Part shown: in pieces, positions 1 to 6,890 of the stretch | How the letters are laid out: each line of letters opens with the position of its first letter | Position numbering within the stretch: the first letter of the stretch is position 1 | Assembly: GCF_000515335.1 (NCBI RefSeq) | Contig: NZ_KI911563.1 | Coordinates: forward strand, 649,576-713,575 | Source: Cohnella panacarvi Gsoil 349 | GTDB taxonomy: Bacteria > Bacillota > Bacilli > Paenibacillales > Paenibacillaceae | Direction of reading: 5' to 3' | DNA length: 64,000 nt | Position numbers and translations under genes: made by a program | The notes under the pieces: model-generated | Database searches by the model: none | What the model was told of the DNA's origin: nothing | Seen by the model: only the letters and a program-made list of their open reading frames with translations

Positions 1-371
1 CGAAGCGGCACCATGGCCCGCCCGTTCTTCAGTTCAACGCTGTAATCGAGAGGAATCTTCTTGCTGCCTGCCAAGGCGTATTTCTGACCGACCTTCATCG
101 TCAGCTTCAGGTCGCCTTGGCCGATCGTCGCCGTCTGCGTCTTCTGCGTCCAGCCGATGTTCGCCTTCAAGTGTTCGCTAATGACGCGCAGCGGCACCAT
201 CGTCACGTTAACCTTCGGAACGATGTACGGCGCGACGTCGGATTTGATTTTGACTCCGTTCAAGTAAATGCTGATCGGCTGCGCGGCGGATGAACGAACG
301 GGTCCGCCGATAAGTCCGATTACCATAAATAAAGCGATTAGGAATACCGTTAATTTTCTTGCGATGACCAT
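1..371 (-). CDS. Secreted copper amine oxidase-like stalk-domain protein (C-terminus outside window)
   Basis: The first 123 residues are visible; the rest lies before base 1. A signal peptide occupies about residues 1-30 (basic MVIARK start, hydrophobic core, AA near the cleavage point). It is followed by the stalk domain usually labelled copper amine oxidase N-terminal: 'MVPLRVISEHLKANIGW' and a second 'AMVPLR' are the typical repeated motifs. Such domains occur in many secreted cell-wall proteins of Paenibacillaceae and are not known to bind copper. The start is set by GGAGG eight bases upstream of the ATG at 371. The leader upstream resembles a c-di-AMP riboswitch, which would fit a cell-envelope role. 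Function of the missing C-terminal part cannot be judged. Confidence 0.85.
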   Translation of the reverse strand, partial: MVIARKLTVFLIALFMVIGLIGGPVRSSAAQPISIYLNGVKIKSDVAPYIVPKVNVTMVPLRVISEHLKANIGWTQKTQTATIGQGDLKLTMKVGQKYALAGSKKIPLDYSVELKNGRAMVPL

Positions 372-414
372 TGCTTGATTCCTCCATCGGACTAGCTGAC
401 TTTGAATCATTAGA

Positions 415-562
415 CGCGCATAAGCTTGCCGAGGTTGCTGTCGGCCGTAAAAAAAGCGATCCTGCTCGGATCGGTCGGGGTGCGCGTCTCATCCGCTGAA
501 GTATCGTTTCCATTCTTTTCCGCGGGTCTCCCGGCGTTCGCTTTTTAGCGCCAAATGCGGCA
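415..562 (-). promoter_or_regulatory. Candidate c-di-AMP (ydaO-type) riboswitch leader
   Basis: Read on the minus strand, the leader of the stalk-protein gene contains GCCGGGAGACCC, then GGAAACG and ACTTCAGC, then a hairpin CGATCC-gagca-GGATCG followed by seven T, and finally CCGACAGCAACCTCGGCAAGC (complement of about 424-444). The last block closely resembles the conserved 3' core of ydaO riboswitches (CCGACAGCTAACCTCG). CGCAT and ATGCG near the two ends could form P1. ydaO elements commonly precede cell-wall hydrolase and stalk genes in Firmicutes. The match is from memory of the consensus, not a covariance search, and the middle is divergent. Confidence 0.55.
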
Positions 563-564
563 GA

Positions 565-705
565 ACACCTGCAATCCTGCTGTTAAACCTAACCGATATC
601 GCTCGTTTAACCTTTCATCCTGCAAACTTGCAGGTATTAGTCCTGCGAACCTTCATTTGAGTCTCGCGGCTAGCTATCACCTGCACATTTGCATTTATTG
701 ATTGA
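565..705. repeat. Degenerate TGCA-type intergenic repeat, array A
   Basis: Copies of a CCTGCA-N4-TGCAGG-TATT type core start at 568, 619, 642 (partial) and 680. The copy at 619-634 is a perfect CCTGCAAACTTGCAGG palindrome followed by TATTAG. Same family as the arrays at 2705, 11290, 21340 and 50930. No open reading frame with a plausible start was seen in the 372-863 gap; it holds only the riboswitch-like leader, this array and the terminator at 818-842. Confidence 0.6.
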
Positions 706-817
706 ACACCCTATCGGTTCTATAAAAATAGCTGTACGATCGCAGGTTCTATTGGTTGGCGGAGAGAGTGGGGTTCGCCCCTTCGCTGCGCGGCCGTATT
801 CAATGTCACACCCTATA

Positions 818-842
818 GAAAAAGCGCCTTCCGCACTAGGCG
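818..842 (-). terminator. Rho-independent terminator of the SDR-AKR operon
   Basis: On the minus strand a CGCCT/AGGCG stem (825-829 with 838-842) is followed by CTTTTTC, 20 bases after the stop codon of the aldo/keto reductase gene. The stem is short but position and T-run fit. Confidence 0.55.
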
Positions 843-863
843 AGAGACGCTCGAGCATTGCGA

Positions 864-1772
864 TTACGATTGGACAGGCTTGCAGCCGACGGCATCAAGC
901 CGGCGTTTGGCTTCCGCGTATACATCGGCTGGCAAAGCGCCTTTGCCCGCGTACCGAACGTTCTCCGCTAGATGGGCCGGGTTCATCGTGCCGACGATCG
1001 TCGTCGATAGCTGCGGGTGGGTGAGCGTGAACCGGAGCAGGAAGCCCGTTCGGCTCTCCCCTTCTTCGAGCAAATCGTCCAGCTTCGCTTCGTTCCAAGT
1101 CGCCCAGCGGTCGGCCAAGCCGAGCCCCGCGCCCGGTTCGCCGCGTCCGACGCCGCCGCGAATGATGATGCCCGCGCCACCCTCTCCGGCTTCCGTAATC
1201 AACTGCTCGTGATCGCGCTCCAGAGCGGAATAAGGGATTTGGAACGTATCGAAATCGCCGGACCGTATGTATGCCGGCACATGAGGCAAATACGACGAGA
1301 TGCCGATATAACGGACTTTACCGGTCGCTTGGATTTCTTTGAGCACGTCGACGAGCTGGCCTTCTTCCGCTTGTTGTACGGTAGGACCGTGCAATTGCAG
1401 CAGATCGACATAGTCCGTCTTCATCCGGCGCAGGCTCGTATCGATGTTGTGAAGCAGGTTGTCTCTCGTCCACACGTGCGGAGTCTCGTCATGATCGCCG
1501 CAGTCGACGAGGGTGCAGCCGCATTTGGTCGCCAGGATGTACTCTTGCCGGCGATGGCTGATGAATCGGCCGATCAGCTCTTCGCTTCTTCCGTAGTCGT
1601 ACGCCGTATCGATAAAGTTAATGCCGGCGTCCAGCACCGCGTTCAGAATCGCCTCGCTCTGCTCGTCGGTGACCGGCCTGCCGCTCCATACGCGCGGCCC
1701 GCGGATTTCCATCGCGCCGAAGCCTAACTTCGTAACCTCAAGCCCCGTTCTCCCCAATATCGATTTGTCCAT
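864..1772 (-). CDS. Aldo/keto reductase
   Basis: A 302-residue (beta/alpha)8 NAD(P)H-dependent oxidoreductase of the aldo/keto reductase family. The catalytic tetrad is visible as Asp55 and Tyr60 in 'FIDTAYDYG', Lys83 in 'ATKCG' and His128 in 'LLQLHGP'. A C-terminal stretch 'LSTTIVGTMNPAHLAENV' matches the cofactor-binding region. It reduces aldehydes or ketones; the substrate cannot be told from sequence. It follows the SDR gene by 26 bases on the same strand, so the two are probably co-transcribed. The ATG at 1772 has a GGGAGAG ribosome binding site. Confidence 0.93.
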   Translation of the reverse strand: MDKSILGRTGLEVTKLGFGAMEIRGPRVWSGRPVTDEQSEAILNAVLDAGINFIDTAYDYGRSEELIGRFISHRRQEYILATKCGCTLVDCGDHDETPHVWTRDNLLHNIDTSLRRMKTDYVDLLQLHGPTVQQAEEGQLVDVLKEIQATGKVRYIGISSYLPHVPAYIRSGDFDTFQIPYSALERDHEQLITEAGEGGAGIIIRGGVGRGEPGAGLGLADRWATWNEAKLDDLLEEGESRTGFLLRFTLTHPQLSTTIVGTMNPAHLAENVRYAGKGALPADVYAEAKRRLDAVGCKPVQS

Positions 1773-1798
1773 ATCTTCTGCCTCTCCCTTAGCTCGTA

Positions 1799-2560
1799 TT
1801 AGATTGCCGGCATGACGTTGCCGCCGTTAACCGGTATGTAAGCGCCCGTAATGAAGCTCGCCAGGTCGGAAGCCAGGAACGCAACGGCGTTGGCGATTTC
1901 CTGGTCGGTTCCTCTCCGTTTCAACGGTACCGTGCTCTCGTAGGCTTCGCTTCGCTCCGTGTTATTCTCGCGATCCCGATCGCTGATCGTCCACCCCGGC
2001 GCCACTTGGTTCACCGTAATCCGATGCTCGCCGATTTCCTTCGCCAGAATGCGGTAGACGCCGTCCATGCCGCGTTTCCCCGCGACGTACGCGGACTGCG
2101 TCGGGAAGTTTTGCATCGAACATTCCGTATTGATTCCGATGAATCTCCCCCACTTCGCTTCGATCATCGCGGGGGCGAACGTTTTCGCCAAATAGACGCT
2201 CTGCATGACGCAAGAATCGAACTGGCTCTCGTAGTCTTCCGGAGCCTGCTCGAGAATCGTCGTCCATTGGTATTGCGCCACGGCGTTGGCGACGACGATG
2301 TTAACGCTTCCGAGCGACTGCTCGATCCGATGCTTCATCGATTGGATCGATTCCAGGCTCGTAACGTCGCCATGTACGATTACGGCGCGCCTTCCGAGCG
2401 CCTTCACCTCATCCTGCAGTTTAAGAGCTTGCGCTTCGTTGCTGCGGTAATGGATCGCGACGTCCGCTCCGCATTGCGCGAGCGTACGGGTCATTACTCG
2501 CCCGAGCTCCCCTGTCGCGCCGGTGACGAGTGCGATTCGATTCGTTAAATCCAGCTTCAT
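1799..2560 (-). CDS. SDR family oxidoreductase
   Basis: A 253-residue classical short-chain dehydrogenase/reductase. The Rossmann glycine motif TGATGELG is at 13-20, the active-site Tyr158 and Lys162 lie in 'YVAGK', and 'PGW' plus 'VNGG' near the end are typical of the FabG-like group. The position 13 residues before the catalytic Tyr, normally Ser, is Thr145 in 'GINTECSM', and the usual NNAG motif reads 'VANAVA'; both are tolerated in some members but could mean altered activity. First gene of a two-gene operon with the aldo/keto reductase, behind a good sigma-A promoter. Substrate unknown. Confidence 0.92.
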   Translation of the reverse strand: MKLDLTNRIALVTGATGELGRVMTRTLAQCGADVAIHYRSNEAQALKLQDEVKALGRRAVIVHGDVTSLESIQSMKHRIEQSLGSVNIVVANAVAQYQWTTILEQAPEDYESQFDSCVMQSVYLAKTFAPAMIEAKWGRFIGINTECSMQNFPTQSAYVAGKRGMDGVYRILAKEIGEHRITVNQVAPGWTISDRDRENNTERSEAYESTVPLKRRGTDQEIANAVAFLASDLASFITGAYIPVNGGNVMPAI

Positions 2561-2605
2561 GGTTGTGTATGGCTCCTCTCCGCATAGATGCGTATCCTCT
2601 TTATC

Positions 2606-2634
2606 ATCATAGGCGTTTTGGGATAATAAAACAA
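2606..2634 (-). promoter_or_regulatory. Sigma-A promoter of the SDR-AKR operon
   Basis: Minus strand TTGTTT (-35, 2629-2634), 17-base spacer, TATGAT (-10, 2606-2611), about 40 bases upstream of the SDR start codon. Confidence 0.6.
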
Positions 2635-2704
2635 TTAACGCGCGTTTATCGGAATCGAAATGGGGGTGCTGGCTCTAGCGAAATTCTGGAGCTTCGTGTA
2701 GTGA

Positions 2705-2880
2705 ATCTGACCTGCATGAACTGCAGTTAATTCGGCTCAGACCACCGTCTTAAAGTGATTCTCCTGCATGAAATACATGTACCTACTCAATAATCCTCAT
2801 AAAACCTGCTATCGTCATAACGAAATGCACTTCGCGCATCTATTCCCGATATCTGAAGCTCATTGCATCGTTTAACTGTG
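2705..2880. repeat. Degenerate TGCA-type intergenic repeat, array B
   Basis: CCTGCA/CCTGCT cores start at 2711, 2763 and 2815, exactly 52 bases apart, with a fourth degenerate copy near 2870 (ATTGCATCG). The first core reads CCTGCATGAACTGCAGTTAA. A further piece, GCGCATCTATTCC near 2834, is nearly repeated at 51054 in array D. The rest of the 2561-2957 gap holds the promoter of the SDR gene and the copZ terminator; no gene seen. Confidence 0.65.
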
Positions 2881-2931
2881 CTCGGTACAATTAGGCGCAA
2901 CCATAATAACGGCGATTCTGCGTTCTCTGCA

Positions 2932-2959
2932 AACAAAAAAAGAGCCGAAGCTCTTTTTT
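2932..2959 (-). terminator. Terminator of the csoR-copZ transcript
   Basis: AGAGC-CGAA-GCTCT hairpin (2941-2954) flanked by A and T runs, so it could work in both directions. On the minus strand it overlaps the copZ stop codon and is followed by seven T. Confidence 0.8.
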
Positions 2960-3158
2960 ACACGACGTCGTAGCCTTGATCTTCGATGGCTTCCTTGATG
3001 GCCGCCAGCGACGTTGCCGATTGGTCGTATTCTACCGCTACCGTCTTCGCGCCAAGATCGACCGTAGCTGACGCTCCGAGGCCTTTCACGGCTTTCTCGA
3101 CCGAATTCACGCAATGATTGCAGGACATGCCGTTCACTTGCAGCGTTACTTTCTCCAT
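2958..3158 (-). CDS. copZ: Copper chaperone CopZ (HMA domain)
   Basis: A 66-residue single heavy-metal-associated domain. The Cu(I)-binding motif is 'GMSCNHC' with Cys13 and Cys16, and the length is that of Bacillus CopZ (69 aa). It would carry Cu(I) in the cytosol, normally handing it to the P-type ATPase CopA and to CsoR. The start was taken at the ATG at 3158 with GGAGA nine bases before it; the open frame continues upstream but overlaps csoR. It lies 17 bases after csoR. No copA is present in this window, so its partner must be encoded elsewhere. Confidence 0.95.
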   Translation of the reverse strand: MEKVTLQVNGMSCNHCVNSVEKAVKGLGASATVDLGAKTVAVEYDQSATSLAAIKEAIEDQGYDVV

Positions 3159-3175
3159 CTGTACATCTCTCCTTC

Positions 3176-3523
3176 TTATTTCATTAATTTGTTGACGGTG
3201 ACGAGCAGCTCGTCGATGACTTCGTGTTCGCCCGCCTGAATACGCTCGACGATGCAACTCTTCATATGGCCTTCCAACAGCAACTTCCCTACGCTCCCGA
3301 GCGCGGACTGCGCCGCGGCGATTTGGTTAAGCACGTCGTCGCAATACGTATCTTTCTCGATTAACCCTTTAATGCCGCGGATTTGTCCCTCGATCCGGTT
3401 CAACCTGGATATGAGCGAGGCTTTCGCTTGATCGGAATGATGGCTCTTGCGCGCGCCGGTGTCGGAGGCACAATGAGCGCTTTCCTTGGCGTGGCAATCG
3501 TTATCGGAAATGCGTTCGTTCAT
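3176..3523 (-). CDS. csoR: Copper-sensing transcriptional repressor CsoR
   Basis: A 115-residue all-helical CsoR/RcnR (DUF156) repressor. The Cu(I) ligands of the family, Cys-His-Cys, are present: Cys61 in 'DTYCDDVL' and His86/Cys90 in 'EGHMKSC'. Cu(I) binding would release DNA and induce copZ. The N-terminus carries about 30 extra residues rich in Cys and His (Cys10, His11, His17, Cys18, His28, His29) before the conserved 'SRLNRIEGQIRGI', which is not typical and may add a metal site. The start at 3523 follows GGAGG by seven bases. Autoregulated, judging from the operator in its own promoter. Confidence 0.95.
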   Translation of the reverse strand: MNERISDNDCHAKESAHCASDTGARKSHHSDQAKASLISRLNRIEGQIRGIKGLIEKDTYCDDVLNQIAAAQSALGSVGKLLLEGHMKSCIVERIQAGEHEVIDELLVTVNKLMK

Positions 3524-3542
3524 CGTGTCACCTCCTATCGTC

Positions 3543-3571
3543 AATATACCCCCTGTAGGTATATAAGTCAA
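3543..3571 (-). promoter_or_regulatory. csoR promoter with CsoR operator in the spacer
   Basis: Minus strand TTGACT (-35, 3566-3571), 17-base spacer, TATATT (-10, 3543-3548). The spacer contains the inverted repeat TATACCCCCTGTAGGTATA (plus strand 3545-3563), the TACC-G/C-GGTA arrangement of Bacillus CsoR operators. The -35 starts two bases after the stop codon of the upstream hydrolase gene. Confidence 0.85.
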
Positions 3572-3572
3572 G

Positions 3573-4661
3573 TCACTTCCACCATTTATCCGAAGGATAA
3601 TTCGAGCTTCCGATCGGCACGGACTGACCGATTCGCGGAGTCGTCACAGTTACGCCGCTCGCTGCCGCAGCCTTCAGCACTCGTTCGATCGGGTCCGTCC
3701 AATCGTGCAGCGCAAGCGTGAACGCGCCCCAATGGATCGGGAGCATGAGCTTGCCTCCCACGTCCTGATGGGCTTGAACCGTCTCTTCGGGGAGCATATG
3801 AATAAGGTGCCACCTCGTATCGTATTGGCCGCACTCCATGAGCGTCAGGTCGAACGGTCCGTATTTCTCCCCGATTTGCTTGAAATGCGGGCCGTACCCG
3901 CTGTCGCCGCTGAAGTAAATTCGCGCCTCCTCGCTCTCGATCACCCAAGAACACCACAGCGTCGCGTACCGATCGTTGACGCTTCGGCCGGAGAAGTGGC
4001 GAGCGGGCGCGCACGCCAGCTTCAGTCCCTCGTACGCGAGCTCGTCCCACCAATCGGCTTCGACGATTCGGTCGCGGGCAATGCCCCACCGTACCAAATG
4101 GGCGCCGACGCCCAGAGGAACGATAAATTGCTTCACTTTGCCGCGCAGCTTGCGGATCGAGCCGTAGTCCAGGTGATCGTAGTGGTCATGGGAGAGGATG
4201 ACCGCATCGATCTCGGGCAGCTCGTCGATGTCGAACGGGAGCTTGCCTCCGTATCGCTTGCCGCCGATGAACGGGAATGGCGAAGGCGCCTTGCCGAACA
4301 TCGGATCGAGCAGCAGCGTCAGACCGCCAAGCTTCAACAAGAAAGCGGAATGGCCGAACCAGATCGCTTGCGTTTGCCGATCCTTCAATTGCCGCGGACC
4401 GAGCCTATTCATCGGCACCGCGCCTCTCGGTTTGCGGTTCGGGCTGCCTTTGATCATCTCGCCCATCACTTTGAGCATCGTTCCGGGCGGCATATTCATC
4501 GGCGTCGGCAGCGGGTAGACGAACTTTCCGCCATGACGGTTAACGGAGCTTTCGAGTTTGATGCGGTCGGCGGCGGTCGCTCTAGCGCCTAAAGGCGGAT
4601 GCAGCTTAATGACGAGATACGCGATCAGAACGACGAGCACGAGACAAAGCAGCACGATCAT
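3573..4661 (-). CDS. Membrane-anchored MBL-fold metallohydrolase (NAPE-PLD/UlaG-like)
   Basis: A 362-residue metallo-beta-lactamase fold protein. An N-terminal hydrophobic stretch (about 2-19) suggests a membrane anchor. The metal motif HxHxDH is 'SHDHYDHLD' (His158, His160, Asp162, His163), further ligands are likely in 'ARHFSGR', 'YFSGDSGYG' and 'PIHWGAF'. The arrangement resembles N-acyl phosphatidylethanolamine phospholipase D and UlaG lactonase relatives; the substrate is unknown. It ends immediately before the csoR promoter on the same strand, so read-through into csoR is possible, but a copper role is not implied by its sequence. Confidence 0.88.
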   Translation of the reverse strand: MIVLLCLVLVVLIAYLVIKLHPPLGARATAADRIKLESSVNRHGGKFVYPLPTPMNMPPGTMLKVMGEMIKGSPNRKPRGAVPMNRLGPRQLKDRQTQAIWFGHSAFLLKLGGLTLLLDPMFGKAPSPFPFIGGKRYGGKLPFDIDELPEIDAVILSHDHYDHLDYGSIRKLRGKVKQFIVPLGVGAHLVRWGIARDRIVEADWWDELAYEGLKLACAPARHFSGRSVNDRYATLWCSWVIESEEARIYFSGDSGYGPHFKQIGEKYGPFDLTLMECGQYDTRWHLIHMLPEETVQAHQDVGGKLMLPIHWGAFTLALHDWTDPIERVLKAAAASGVTVTTPRIGQSVPIGSSNYPSDKWWK

Positions 4662-4740
4662 CGGGGAACAGGCCTCTTTTCGAATAGGATGAGTCGGTTA
4701 TGATTACCCCCATAGTGTATCAAATCCGCATGGCCGAAAA

Positions 4741-4778
4741 CAAAAACAGACCGCCCGAACGTTTCATTCGAGCGGTCT
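4741..4778 (-). terminator. Terminator of merR-trxA
   Basis: Stem AGACCGC/GCGGTCT (4748-4754 with 4772-4778), followed on the minus strand by GTTTTTGTTTT, 17 bases after the trxA stop codon. Confidence 0.85.
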
Positions 4779-4794
4779 ATCCCGGTGCATTCCA

Positions 4795-5106
4795 TTACAT
4801 ATAACGCGCCAGCATCGTTTCGTACACGGTCTTCGGCCGCAAGCCGACGAGCTTCTCGACCGGCTCCCCGTTATGGAACAGAATGACCGTCGGGTTCGAC
4901 ATAACGCCGAATTCGCCGGCCAGCTCGGGCGATTCGTCCGTATCGACCATCAGCACGGACAGCATGTCTCCGTAAGACTCGTCCAACTCCTGAATGATCG
5001 GCTTCAGCACTTTGCAAGGCGGGCACCACGTCGCGCTGAAATCGACCATCGTCAACCCGCTAGGCCGCACGTTCGCCCGAAAAGTATCGTTATTGACCTC
5101 TAGCAT
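4795..5106 (-). CDS. Thioredoxin-like protein
   Basis: A 103-residue thioredoxin fold protein. The redox motif is WCPPC (Cys28, Cys31) rather than the WCGPC of housekeeping thioredoxin, which usually means a different redox potential. The conserved cis-proline is in 'SNPTVILF', and the length is that of TrxA (about 104 aa). It would reduce disulphides in the cytosol, as no signal peptide is visible. It starts 19 bases after the merR stop codon and ends at a clear terminator, so merR and this gene form one unit. A TrxA paralogue rather than the main TrxA is the likely role. Confidence 0.9.
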   Translation of the reverse strand: MLEVNNDTFRANVRPSGLTMVDFSATWCPPCKVLKPIIQELDESYGDMLSVLMVDTDESPELAGEFGVMSNPTVILFHNGEPVEKLVGLRPKTVYETMLARYM

Positions 5107-5125
5107 CGTTCATCTACTCCTCCGT

Positions 5126-5479
5126 TTAGGATTGTTCATCGCGTATCGAACGGATGCGGTCGATGAGATTCGTGCGCAGCTGCGTCAGCTCCACGATCCG
5201 ATCGTCGATCTCCTTCAGCTTACGCTCATAGATCGGCAGCACCTCGGCGCAGAAAGCCTCCTTGTTCTTCAGCACGCAGTGCAGGAAACTCGAAATCTGT
5301 TCCGTCGACAACCCCAGCGTCAGATACAGTTGAATCGTCTGCACCTGCTCGATGGCCAGCGGAGAATATTCCCTGTAACCGTTGTCCAGCCGGATCGAGG
5401 TCAGAAGCTTCTGATCCTCGTAGTAACGAAGCGATCTCACGCTAACGCCGGTCGCCGCGGAAAGCTCTCCGATTTTCAT
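5126..5479 (-). CDS. MerR family transcriptional regulator
   Basis: A 117-residue MerR-type activator/repressor. The winged helix begins at residue 1 (MKIGELSAATGVSVRSLRYYEDQKLL) and is followed by a dimerisation helix. Two cysteines, Cys68 and Cys77 in 'FLHCVLKNKEAFCAEV', sit where effector-binding cysteines of MerR proteins often lie; with the neighbouring thioredoxin this suggests redox or electrophile sensing (inference). Of two possible ATG codons the one at 5479 was chosen because GGAGG lies seven bases before it, against one base for the ATG at 5485. Probably autoregulated through the dyad just upstream. Confidence 0.9.
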   Translation of the reverse strand: MKIGELSAATGVSVRSLRYYEDQKLLTSIRLDNGYREYSPLAIEQVQTIQLYLTLGLSTEQISSFLHCVLKNKEAFCAEVLPIYERKLKEIDDRIVELTQLRTNLIDRIRSIRDEQS

Positions 5480-5509
5480 GCCCATGCCTCCTCTGTTCGA
5501 TACAGGATA

Positions 5510-5541
5510 ACAATAAACCCTGACATCAATGTCAGGGTCAA
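5510..5541 (-). promoter_or_regulatory. MerR-type promoter/operator of merR-trxA
   Basis: Minus strand TTGACC (-35, 5536-5541), an unusually long 20-base spacer, TATTGT (-10, 5510-5515). The spacer is nearly filled by the dyad ACCCTGACAT-ca-ATGTCAGGGT (plus 5517-5538), which pairs perfectly in both 10-base arms. A long spacer with a central dyad is the hallmark of promoters activated by MerR-family untwisting. Confidence 0.85.
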
Positions 5542-5549
5542 GCGGAAAT

Positions 5550-6872
5550 TTAATCTCTTTCGTAAATCGACCCGGAACGGCTGGCGAAAAATTCGGTATA
5601 CACTTTTTCCGCGTAGGCGTCCGTCATTCCGGCAATGTAGTCGGCGACGAGACGCTCCCACGGCCAATGGCTCTTATGCCGCTCATAATTTTCCAGCCAG
5701 TCCGCCGGGATAATATCCCGCCCCGTATCGTAATCCCGGAAGCTCTCCCATAGCCGTTCGAGCATGATTTCGCTTCGTTTATGAAGACGCTGGACGCGAA
5801 AATCCTTAATGAGCGTCACCCATGCGAGCTTCTTCAGAATTTCCATCGTGCGAAGCAAGCTCCAGTCTTGCCGTCCTTCGCGGACGAAAGTGACCTTCTT
5901 CCAACCTTTCGCCGGATCGTCGATAATGCCGACTTGGCCCGCGAACCGCCGCACCCAGCGCGCCTTCATTTCCCGCCTCGTTCGCGAAGGCTCCCGGTCG
6001 CACTCGGCATAGATGCTCTCCCATTGCTCCAAGTAGTTCGCCAATACCTGCTTGACGAGATCCGTCTTGTCGATCTGATCCCAGTTGCTTGGCGCGTAAC
6101 TCGGATCGTCCTCGATCTGCTTAATGATCTGCGCGACGACCCGGTCGTCTTCGAAGAAGCTTCGCTGCATTTGCAGCTTGCCCGCGCGGATGCCGTCCTC
6201 CAAATCATGCGTAGAGTAAGCGATATCGTCGCACAAGTCCATCAACTGGGCTTCCAGCGTCGCGCAGCCCGCCGGCATTCCCCAAGCTTGGCGAAGGTAA
6301 TCGATGCCCTCCCATTCCATGCGGTAGACGCCTTTGAGCTTGCCCGGATCGTCGATGCAGTACGGGTATTTATTGATGGCAAGCAGTACGGACGCGGTCA
6401 GATCAAGACCGCTGCCGCTGCCCGCGCGCTTCTCCAGGAACATCAATATCCGGAAGTTTTGCGCGTTCCCTTCGTACTTGAGCCCGTGCTCCCTCTGAAG
6501 GATCGCGTTAAGCACTTCCTCGCCTTTGTGCCCGAACGGGGGATGTCCTAAATCGTGCGCGATCGAAGCGCATTCGACGACTTCCGGATCGAGCATTAAT
6601 CCCGGGTGCTCCCTAGCGGCGATAAACGGGTAATTTTTGCCGATGCGCCTGGCGACCTCGCGGGCGATCTGCGATACTTCGAGCGAATGGGTCAACCGCG
6701 TGCGGTAGTAGTCCCCCGAGCCCGCGCCGAACACCTGGGACTTTCCCTGCAGCCTGCGGAACGCCGGCGACTGGATCAGCCGGGCGTAATCCTTCTCGTA
6801 TTCGTCGCGATCGTCTCCGGAATGGATGTTCTCGGTATCGTATAGTCTCATTTTCCGCACGTTCATAGGCAT
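5550..6872 (-). CDS. dgt: Deoxyguanosinetriphosphate triphosphohydrolase (dGTPase-like HD protein)
   Basis: A 440-residue HD-domain dNTP triphosphohydrolase. N-terminal 'FRRLQGKSQVF' and 'RTRLTHSLEVSQIAR' are typical; the HD motif is 'IAHDLGHPPFGHKGE', and a second conserved Asp lies in 'CDDIAYSTHDLEDG'. The enzyme removes triphosphate from dGTP or other dNTPs and so controls the nucleotide pool. Length fits the family. A GGAAGG site precedes the ATG at 6872; a second ATG two codons later is possible. It follows the secA-like gene by 18 bases and is probably co-transcribed with it. Confidence 0.93.
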   Translation of the reverse strand: MPMNVRKMRLYDTENIHSGDDRDEYEKDYARLIQSPAFRRLQGKSQVFGAGSGDYYRTRLTHSLEVSQIAREVARRIGKNYPFIAAREHPGLMLDPEVVECASIAHDLGHPPFGHKGEEVLNAILQREHGLKYEGNAQNFRILMFLEKRAGSGSGLDLTASVLLAINKYPYCIDDPGKLKGVYRMEWEGIDYLRQAWGMPAGCATLEAQLMDLCDDIAYSTHDLEDGIRAGKLQMQRSFFEDDRVVAQIIKQIEDDPSYAPSNWDQIDKTDLVKQVLANYLEQWESIYAECDREPSRTRREMKARWVRRFAGQVGIIDDPAKGWKKVTFVREGRQDWSLLRTMEILKKLAWVTLIKDFRVQRLHKRSEIMLERLWESFRDYDTGRDIIPADWLENYERHKSHWPWERLVADYIAGMTDAYAEKVYTEFFASRSGSIYERD

Positions 6873-6890
6873 GCAACCTTCCTGCTCTCG

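Noticed and set aside
5517..5538. dgt terminator hairpin
   Set aside because: The dyad has only a 2-base centre and lies exactly between a -35 and a -10 with 20-base spacing, which fits a MerR operator better than a terminator.
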